Shown here: positions 5,750-11,243 of the stretch, one piece after another
Numbering within the stretch: the stretch's first letter is position 1
Layout of the letters: each line of letters starts with the position of its first letter
Source: Cytophagales bacterium
GTDB lineage: Bacteria; Bacteroidota; Bacteroidia; Cytophagales; ES-bin-26
Assembly: GCA_014379925.1 (NCBI GenBank)
Contig: JACMKY010000704.1
Coordinates: 1-11,243, forward strand
Length of the DNA: 11,243 nt
Direction: 5' to 3'
The notes under the pieces: generated by a model
The model's input: the letters and a program-made list of their open reading frames with translations, nothing else
The model's database searches: none
What the model was told of the DNA's origin: nothing
Program-made: the position numbers and the translations under genes

Positions 5750-8335
5750 GTGTACGACGACGCCTGCTACGGAAGGAAGCCCGGCCGCGTGGTTGTGACC
5801 GGCTCGTTCCGGGGCTGGAATGCCGGCATGAACGCGCCCGAATGGACTTTAAAATCGCTGGGCGGCACTCCGCTTTCCTCCACCATCTGGCTCCTATCGG
5901 TGGTCAATCCCAACCAGGAACGGATCGCGCCGGGGGCGGAATTCAAGTTTCGGGTCGACAACGGGGTGTGGCTCGACCCGCCCGCCGGAACCCCGAACCA
6001 GCAACGGGGCAACCTCGTGTTTAGACCAGGCGTGTCGCCGCCTGGCCTGCGGGCTGAAATCCGCAACGACCGGGCCGTCTGGGCCGAAGTGCGCGGCGAC
6101 CGCCTCCCGCCGCCGCCCGACCCGCGGACCTACCGCCTCACCGATGCGGCCGGCAACGAACTCCCCATCGCTTCGGTACACCCCCGTGAAGGGGGGCAAT
6201 GCCAAATCACGCCCGCCCGGGCCCTCGATAAACGCCGGGTGTACTTTCTTGAAATCCCGTCTCTAAAACTCTCCACGCGCTGCTCATTCGACGGTTGGTT
6301 CCGGGAGCTGTATTCGGACAAGGAACTGGGAGCCAACATTTCCGGGGACGGCACCACCACCTTTCGGGTGTTTGCGCCCCGGGCCGAGCAAATGCGCCTG
6401 TACCTGTACCGGGAGGCAACGGACGCGGAACCGTATCAAACCCGGGACCTGCGGGTGGATGCCGATGGCGTGTGGGAGGCGACGGTGAACGAAAACCTGC
6501 GGGGCGTCTGGTACAACCTTACCGTGCACGGTCCCGTCGAGCCGGGCAACTACTTCTACGAATCTCACCCCGTACGCATTTCCGATCCGTACGCCCGCGT
6601 GTCGGACGACACCTTCGGCAAATGCCGCGTGTGGCCGGCTACTAAGCCCGCCACGCCGCTCAAAAACGGCATCCCTCCCCTGGAAGACGTGATCGCCTAC
6701 GAAGTGCACGTGCAGGATTTCACCGGTCAGCTGCCCGTCCCCGAGCCCGTAAAGGGCACGATTCCGGCGATGACCACGCCGGGCTTGCGCAACGCGAAAG
6801 GGGAGAATATCGGCTTTGATTACCTGGTGGGCCTGGGCATCAACGTGGTGCAGCTGATGCCCGTTCAGGAGTACCTGCATTACCCCGACGCGACGTGGCG
6901 GGCGGCTTTCGCCCGCGACCCGTACCTGCTCGAACAGGGGGTGAACCGGGAGAACTACGACTGGGGCTACCGCACCTCGCACGCCTTCGCGGTGGAAAGC
7001 CGCTACCGCCGCCGGGATACGGAGCCGGGGGCTCAACGCGACCAGCTCCGCGACCTGGTGCAGGCTTTTCACGACCGGGACATTGCCGTGGTAATGGATG
7101 TCGCCTTCAACCACACCGCCGAGAACATGGACGGGCGCGACCACGTGTTTAATTTCAAGGCTTTGGATGCGCAGTATTATTACCGCACCAAAAACGGAGA
7201 GCTCCTGGGCGAGTACGGCAACGAAACCAAGTCGGAGGACCGCCCGATGGGGCAGCGCTGGATCAAGGACCAGTGCCTGCATTTCATCCGAGAGTTCGGC
7301 GTAGATGGCTTTCGCATCGACCTGGCCGGACTCACCGACCGGCAAACCCTGCTCGCGCTCAAAGAAGCGATCGGCGGGGACAAGATTCTGTACGGCGAAC
7401 CCTGGATCGCTTCCCAAGACCCGGCCTACGAAGCCAACCCGGCGTGGCATTGGTACAAGGAAAATGCTCCCCTTACTTTCTTCCAGGACGACAGCCGCGA
7501 CGCTTTCAAGGGGCCGATTTCCAACCCGCGCCACAAGGCCACCGACCGGGGCTACGCGGGCGGCAACGCGGCCCTGCGCGAGCGGGTGAAAAAGGGATTG
7601 ACGGGCTTTCCCGAGGACCAGACGCCTCTTTCCGGTATCAACTACCTCGACATCCACGACAACTGGACGCTGGCCGATCAATTTGCCACCCGCCACTGGG
7701 ACGGACGCTTTGGGGTGGACGAGGAAAACGTGAAGCTGGCGGCGGTGCTGCTCTACACTTCGCTCGGGCCAATCGTCACGCACGGCGGCACGGAACTGCT
7801 GCGAAGCAAGGGGCTGGCTCCGCTACAGGAAACCGTGAAAGTGCTCCCCTGGCCGTCCGCCCCCCCGAGCAAGCTCTACTTCCACGGCAAGCGCGACACG
7901 TACAACCTGCGCACGGCCAACGAGTTCGTCTGGGACAACGTGGGCAAAACCAAGCGTGATCCCGGTAGTTGCTGCGACTACGCCAACGTGCTGGCTTATT
8001 GGCGCGGCCTCAATCATTTTCGACGGGGTGAACACGGCCGGGTTTTCCGGCGAGCCCGGGCCGTTCCGGCCGGGTATTACCAGTGGATCGAACCCGCTAA
8101 CGCGTATCAACTGGGCTACCTGGTGGACGGGAAGGTGCTGGTGCTGCTCAACACCGAACCGAAACCCAATGCGTTCGAGGGAGTTTGCCTGACCGCCGGC
8201 GACTGGCGGCTGGTGGGCAACGGCCGGGAAATCAACCCTGGCGGCGTACCGGACGCGGATGACCGGTTGGCCGGCGGCCAGAGGCATTCGCTGTTGCTGC
8301 CGGCCACGAGCGCGAAGATTTGGGTGCGGGAGTAG
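5750..8335 (+). CDS. GH13 family enzyme, pullulanase / alpha-glucan debranching type
   Basis: The product (861 residues from GTG at 5750) is a multidomain alpha-amylase superfamily enzyme acting on alpha-1,4/1,6-glucans. An N-terminal glycogen-binding-like E-set domain (about residues 13-90, 'VVVTGSFRGWN...EFKFRVDNGVWLDPP') is followed by a CBM48-like domain (about 195-270, 'TTFRVFAPRAEQMRLYLY') and the catalytic barrel. All four GH13 regions are present: DVAFNH (450-455), GFRIDLAGL with nucleophile Asp524, YGEPW with acid Glu550, and DIHDN with His636-Asp637. A C-terminal beta domain follows. This layout fits type I pullulanases. The start is uncertain: coding-like sequence ('IPPPFTEVERRQGYALRGDSTLFVYDD') continues upstream of 5750 in the same frame as far as TAA at 5630-5632, inside the heptamer repeat, without any ATG, GTG or TTG. 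No signal peptide is visible, so location is unclear. The enzyme class is sure; debranching rather than amylase activity is inferred. Confidence 0.92.
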   Translation: MYDDACYGRKPGRVVVTGSFRGWNAGMNAPEWTLKSLGGTPLSSTIWLLSVVNPNQERIAPGAEFKFRVDNGVWLDPPAGTPNQQRGNLVFRPGVSPPGLRAEIRNDRAVWAEVRGDRLPPPPDPRTYRLTDAAGNELPIASVHPREGGQCQITPARALDKRRVYFLEIPSLKLSTRCSFDGWFRELYSDKELGANISGDGTTTFRVFAPRAEQMRLYLYREATDAEPYQTRDLRVDADGVWEATVNENLRGVWYNLTVHGPVEPGNYFYESHPVRISDPYARVSDDTFGKCRVWPATKPATPLKNGIPPLEDVIAYEVHVQDFTGQLPVPEPVKGTIPAMTTPGLRNAKGENIGFDYLVGLGINVVQLMPVQEYLHYPDATWRAAFARDPYLLEQGVNRENYDWGYRTSHAFAVESRYRRRDTEPGAQRDQLRDLVQAFHDRDIAVVMDVAFNHTAENMDGRDHVFNFKALDAQYYYRTKNGELLGEYGNETKSEDRPMGQRWIKDQCLHFIREFGVDGFRIDLAGLTDRQTLLALKEAIGGDKILYGEPWIASQDPAYEANPAWHWYKENAPLTFFQDDSRDAFKGPISNPRHKATDRGYAGGNAALRERVKKGLTGFPEDQTPLSGINYLDIHDNWTLADQFATRHWDGRFGVDEENVKLAAVLLYTSLGPIVTHGGTELLRSKGLAPLQETVKVLPWPSAPPSKLYFHGKRDTYNLRTANEFVWDNVGKTKRDPGSCCDYANVLAYWRGLNHFRRGEHGRVFRRARAVPAGYYQWIEPANAYQLGYLVDGKVLVLLNTEPKPNAFEGVCLTAGDWRLVGNGREINPGGVPDADDRLAGGQRHSLLLPATSAKIWVRE

Positions 8336-8601
8336 CGTCAAGAACGGAGGCGATATCATCCGACACGGGTGCGGGGTGGAAAGCGTTGTGCCTTGGATAA
8401 AGTTTGAAAGAATTTTTTGCCGTCAAGTCCGAGGAAGTTGCCATATTAGGTTGATAAACCGCCCGTCAAAATCCTGGACGCGTGCGAAAACAAAAATAAA
8501 AGTCGATGAGCAGCGGTACTTCGCCCAAACCAGCGTATGAGGGTAGAGAAACGGCATTCTTCGTCCGGGAGGTGCCGGCAGCGTACGTACTCAGCCAAAA
8601 A

Positions 8602-9207
8602 ATGATTTTCGGTTTTTTGCGGCGCGGCCTGGCCCGCCTTCGTTGGGGTCGGCAGCAGGCTCGACGTCACGCGTACGTTTTGCTTTGCTCGGTCGGTCTG
8701 GGCGTAGCCGGCGCGGGGAAAGCGCCGCAGTCGTCCCTCCCGGCGGTGAGGAGCGACGCGTCGCTCGCAGTTTACGTCTTTCTGGCTACGGAGTGTCCCC
8801 TTTCGCAGAGTTATACGCTGCCACTCAACCAATTGTCTCAACGCTACGCAGCAAGCAAGGTGACCTTCACTGGGGTATTTCCGGCGGAAGACGACCAGAA
8901 CAAAAACATCCGCGATTTCGTGAACCGCTACCGGGTGGCATTTGCGGTCCGGCGCGATCCGCAGCAGCGGCTTACCCGGCAGTTCGGCGCTACCGTCACG
9001 CCGGAAGCTTTTTTGGTTGATGGCCAGGAGCGGGTACTTTACGCGGGTAAAATTGATGACTGGGCGATTTCGTTGGGGAGAAAAAGGCCGGTGGTAACCG
9101 AAAAGTACCTGGAAGAGGCCATTCGCGCGGCGTTGGCCGGCCGGCCGGTCGCCGTGGCGCGCACCGAGGCGGTGGGTTGCCTGATCGAAGCCCTGCATCA
9201 ACATTGA
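8602..9207 (+). CDS. Exported or membrane-anchored redoxin with single-Cys (CPLS) site
   Basis: This is a thioredoxin-fold protein of the AhpC/TSA-redoxin group. From the ATG at 8602 it has 201 residues: a basic N-terminus (RRGLARLRWGRQQARRH), a hydrophobic segment 'AYVLLCSVGLGVAGAGKA' that should act as signal or anchor, then the fold 'LAVYVFLATECPLSQSYTLPLNQL' with Cys65 and no second Cys in the usual C-x-x-C place. A cis-Pro-type 'ATVTPEAFLVDGQERVLYAGKIDD' follows, and a late 'TEAVGCLIEAL' carries Cys193. A first 'CP[IL]S' Cys with a distant 'GC-x-I' Cys is a pattern I know from redoxins associated with cytochrome c-type proteins, so Cys65 and Cys193 may form the working disulphide (inference). 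An earlier ATG at 8506 would add 32 residues that look unnatural before a signal sequence. I see no clear gene partner; the gap 8336-8601 holds nothing recognised. Confidence 0.8.
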   Translation: MIFGFLRRGLARLRWGRQQARRHAYVLLCSVGLGVAGAGKAPQSSLPAVRSDASLAVYVFLATECPLSQSYTLPLNQLSQRYAASKVTFTGVFPAEDDQNKNIRDFVNRYRVAFAVRRDPQQRLTRQFGATVTPEAFLVDGQERVLYAGKIDDWAISLGRKRPVVTEKYLEEAIRAALAGRPVAVARTEAVGCLIEALHQH

Positions 9208-9301
9208 GACCGGACCGGGGTTTGGCGGGCAGGCATTGTTTCGGCTGAACGTCTGGTCCTCTAATCCGGAAAGCGCTTTTTAAACGAATAGACCCTACAA
9301 A

Positions 9302-10009
9302 ATGAACAACCGTTTTCGGTGGGGACCCGTGACCCTCTACAACCTGGGGGCTTCGCTTTACGATTTGCTGACCACCCAGGAATACTGGTCAGAATCAGTG
9401 AGGCGATTGGCGGGGCAATTCCAATCCGGACGGCCGGACTTGAAAATACTGGACCTGGGTTGCGGGGCGGGGGTGAGCGCGTTTGCCGTGGCCGAACGGT
9501 TTGCCGGGGCGGAAGTCGTGGGCATCGACATCGCCGAAAAAATGATCGAGAAAGCCCGTTTCCACCACCGATCCGACTTTCCACACCTGCGCAACGTTCG
9601 TTTCGAGCAGGCCGACGCGGCTTCGCTGCCCTTCGGAGCGCAAACGTTCGACATTGCCATCGGCCACAGTTTTCTCTACCTGGTGCCGCAGCCGGAACGC
9701 GTTTTAAGGGAAGCGAACCGGGTGCTGAAAAGGGGAGGGCAATTGGTGTTGATGGAGCCGCACGCCGACGGGTCCCTCTGGCGCACGATTTTTCGCCGCA
9801 CTGACTACGTCGGGAAACTGCTGGCAAAGCCTGGTCCCACTTTCCGGTTTATCCTCTCCATTGTGGCCTGGCGGCTGTTCAGTTCTTTCCAGGGACAAAT
9901 CTCTTCCCGGTACGCCCGACAGTTGTTCGAGGGGGCCGGCTTCGGGCGAATTTCCACCCGGCCCACCCTCGATCACCTGGGTTTGTATTGCATCGGGTTT
10001 GCCGTTTAG
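9302..10009 (+). CDS. Class I SAM-dependent methyltransferase
   Basis: The 235-residue protein has the full Rossmann-type methyltransferase signature: motif I 'ILDLGCGAG' (49-57) that binds S-adenosylmethionine, the acidic ribose-binding Asp76 in 'VVGIDIAEKMIEKAR', 'FEQADAASLPF' (101-111), the 'FDIAIGHSFLYLV' strand (116-128) and 'VLKRGGQLVLMEPHADGSLW' (141-160). This is the Methyltransf_11/UbiE-COQ5-like group, which methylates small molecules, lipids or quinones; the substrate cannot be told from sequence. It is soluble, with no signal peptide. The start is the ATG at 9302, 94 bases after the redoxin gene; there is no strong ribosome-binding site. The gene converges with msrB, with a strong hairpin between them. 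It could be co-transcribed with the redoxin gene, but nothing links the two by function. The length is normal for the family and the gene looks intact. Confidence 0.9.
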   Translation: MNNRFRWGPVTLYNLGASLYDLLTTQEYWSESVRRLAGQFQSGRPDLKILDLGCGAGVSAFAVAERFAGAEVVGIDIAEKMIEKARFHHRSDFPHLRNVRFEQADAASLPFGAQTFDIAIGHSFLYLVPQPERVLREANRVLKRGGQLVLMEPHADGSLWRTIFRRTDYVGKLLAKPGPTFRFILSIVAWRLFSSFQGQISSRYARQLFEGAGFGRISTRPTLDHLGLYCIGFAV

Positions 10010-10020
10010 GCCCACCGTTC

Positions 10021-10065
10021 ACCGGGACCCATTGGATAGCGCCGAGCCATCCAATGGGTCCCGGT
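10021..10065. terminator. 17-bp perfect hairpin between convergent genes
   Basis: ACCGGGACCCATTGGAT (10021-10037) is followed after an 11-base loop by its exact reverse complement ATCCAATGGGTCCCGGT (10049-10065). It lies 11 bases past the methyltransferase stop and 55 bases past the msrB stop, the usual place for a two-way terminator. No T-run follows on either strand, so a dispersed palindromic repeat is an alternative. A second, weaker stem, GGCGTT (10083-10088) with AACGCC (10105-10110), lies next to it. Confidence 0.65.
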
Positions 10066-10120
10066 AAGGGCGTTTACCGTTTGGCGTTTGGTTGAAACGT
10101 TTTTAACGCCGAATGCCAAG

Positions 10121-10639
10121 CTACTTTTTCACAAATTTCAGGGCCACGCCGTTCATGCAATAGCGGAGTCCGGTGGGTTCGGGGCCGTCTTCAAACACGT
10201 GACCCAGGTGGGCGTCGCAGCGGGCGCAAAGCACTTCGTCGCGGGTGTAGCCCAGGTCGTTGTCGGTGCCGATCACTACGTTCTTCGGGTTGATGGGTGC
10301 CCAGAAGCTCGGCCAGCCGGTACCCGATTCAAACTTGGTTTTCGATTCGTACAAGGGCAGCGCGCAGGCCACGCACTGATACGTTCCTTGCGCCTTGTTT
10401 TTGTTCAGCGCGCTGGTGCCCGCTCTTTCCGTACCCTTCTCCCGGGTAACGTGGTACTGCTCGGGGGTCAGGATTTTCTTCCACTCGGCAGCGGTCTTCA
10501 CCACTTTTTCACTGGTCGCAAATCCCTGGGCCGCCCCTTTGCTTACGGAGGCTTCGAGTTGGTTGTTCTTGCCCGGCTGGGCGCAGGCCGCCAGCCATAC
10601 CGACGGTAACCACAGAATAATTAAAACGAATGTACGCAT
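10121..10639 (-). CDS. msrB: Peptide-methionine (R)-S-oxide reductase MsrB, lipoprotein form
   Basis: The enzyme reduces methionine-R-sulfoxide in proteins back to methionine. The 172-residue product carries the MsrB domain from about residue 46: zinc-binding pairs Cys89/Cys92 (CVAC) and Cys138/Cys141 (CARC), 'SGTGWPSFWAPI' (105-116), 'DAHLGHVFEDGPEPTGLRYCMNG' (142-164) with catalytic Cys161, and substrate-site His144 and His147. The N-terminus (MRTFVLIILWLPSVWLAAC) is a lipoprotein signal with lipobox Leu-Ala-Ala-Cys19, so the mature enzyme should be lipid-anchored outside the cytoplasm and repair exported proteins. No second resolving Cys next to the domain is obvious, so recycling presumably needs a periplasmic thiol donor; the redoxin gene 0.9 kb away is a possible but unproven partner. 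The start is the ATG at 10639-10637, without a clear Shine-Dalgarno site. Identity and completeness are sure. Confidence 0.95.
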   Translation of the reverse strand: MRTFVLIILWLPSVWLAACAQPGKNNQLEASVSKGAAQGFATSEKVVKTAAEWKKILTPEQYHVTREKGTERAGTSALNKNKAQGTYQCVACALPLYESKTKFESGTGWPSFWAPINPKNVVIGTDNDLGYTRDEVLCARCDAHLGHVFEDGPEPTGLRYCMNGVALKFVKK

Positions 10640-10869
10640 GGGAAATTGAATAAGTAAACTGAATAACTATTTGGCAAATGCGCCAGACCTACGCATAAAC
10701 CCGTACCCGGATGAAAAGTTTCCCTTACACTTACGCACGCGAAGGCAGCCCGGATTTTCGGACGAATGCGTCCGCTGGCTGACCGTACGCCGGATTCGGG
10801 CGGTTCCATTACCCGCTCCCAGTGAAATACCTAAACCAACTCTTTTTCTTATTCCCAATCCCAGTTCCT
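10640..10869. promoter_or_regulatory. Divergent intergenic region between msrB and esterase gene
   Basis: These 230 bases must hold the promoters of both the minus-strand msrB and the plus-strand esterase gene. I find no exact TAnnTTTG box. The 11-bp palindrome ATTTGGCAAAT (10669-10679) lies 30 bases before the msrB start and could be an operator, but this is weak evidence. No gene is seen here. Confidence 0.3.
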
Positions 10870-11243
10870 ATGGAAACACACCAACTAACGGTCCGGCGCA
10901 CGGCCCGCTACGCTACGCTGGGCCAACTAAACGCCGATACGCGGCAGGTCTGGTTTGTGCTGCACGGCTACGGCCAATTGGCCGAGTACTTCATCCGTCG
11001 TTTCGACGTGCTCGACGACGGACATACCTACGTGGTGGCACCCGAGGCCCTGTCGCGTTTCTACCTGCAAGGAATGGGCGAGGGCAGCGGCCGGGTAGGA
11101 GCCACCTGGATGACCCGCGAAGACCGCCTCAACGAGATCGACGATTACCTGCATTACCTCCGCACGCTGCACCAGACGCTGGTTGGGGAGGGAGGGCGTT
11201 GGCGAACCGGTTTGCTGGGATTCTCGCAAGGTACTGCCACCGC
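10870..11243 (+). CDS. Alpha/beta-hydrolase esterase (phospholipase/carboxylesterase type), partial
   Basis: The gene starts at ATG 10870 and runs open past the window end, giving 124 codons so far. The N-terminal part reads METHQLTVRRTARYATLG, followed by 'VWFVLHGYGQLAEYFIRRF', where the HGYG stretch is the usual oxyanion-hole strand. Then come 'VVAPEALSRFYL' and 'GRVGATWMTREDRLNEIDDYLHYL', and finally 'LLGFSQGTATA' with the nucleophile elbow G-F-S-Q-G, catalytic Ser119. This fits the small serine esterases of the phospholipase/carboxylesterase or dienelactone-hydrolase-like group common in Bacteroidota. The Asp and His of the triad must lie beyond the window. There is no signal peptide, so it should act in the cytosol on ester substrates not known from sequence. 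It is divergent from msrB with no operon partner visible. Confidence 0.88.
   Translation, partial: METHQLTVRRTARYATLGQLNADTRQVWFVLHGYGQLAEYFIRRFDVLDDGHTYVVAPEALSRFYLQGMGEGSGRVGATWMTREDRLNEIDDYLHYLRTLHQTLVGEGGRWRTGLLGFSQGTAT

Noticed and set aside
6284..7783. Long minus-strand open frame (499 codons) opposite the GH13 gene.
   Set aside because: It is the shadow of a GC-rich coding strand; the plus strand has all GH13 catalytic motifs and the antisense product resembles nothing.

Overview
The window looks like chromosome of a GC-rich member of the Bacteroidota, most likely the Cytophagales (Spirosoma/Larkinella-like). The reasons are a C-terminal sorting domain for type IX secretion on a large secreted enzyme, a DUF6503-type secreted protein, Bacteroidota-style starts without strong Shine-Dalgarno sites, a TAnnTTTG-type promoter match, and an AACCTGC heptamer repeat. 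Genus assignment is inference. One coding line sampled at 3001-3060 is about 62% GC.

Left part (1-1109): a comparatively AT-rich NTF2-like gene on the minus strand (85-504) lies beside what I read as a gene graveyard (536-986). This holds the C-terminal end of an unidentified small protein, the first ~32 codons of a D-lactate dehydrogenase-like gene joined to it out of frame, and the C-terminal end of a universal stress protein. None of the three is complete. 1110-1868 (minus) is a secreted DUF6503-like protein.

Middle (1869-5201): a 606-bp divergent intergenic region contains a very AT-rich block and a plausible promoter. It leads into a 754-residue secreted alginate-lyase-like protein with a PA14 domain and a type IX sorting tail (2475-4739). 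The 462 bp after it hold a strong GC-rich hairpin, probably a terminator, and an 11-bp inverted repeat, but no convincing gene.

Right part (5202-11243): a small unknown protein (5202-5465); a five-unit heptamer repeat directly in front of a GH13/pullulanase-type enzyme (5750-8335), whose coding-like frame runs upstream into the repeat without a normal start codon; a membrane-anchored or exported redoxin with an atypical single-cysteine active site (8602-9207); a class I SAM methyltransferase (9302-10009); a 17-bp perfect hairpin between convergent genes; a lipoprotein MsrB (10121-10639, minus); and the start of an alpha/beta-hydrolase esterase cut by the window end (10870-).

Functionally this is a mixed neighbourhood: polysaccharide and alpha-glucan breakdown plus extracytoplasmic redox repair. 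There is no obvious shared pathway and no sign of a SusC/SusD pair, a defence system, a phage, a CRISPR array or a transposase. I do not see a clearly new multi-gene system. The most unusual points are the relic mosaic at 536-986 and the repeat-disrupted start of the GH13 gene.
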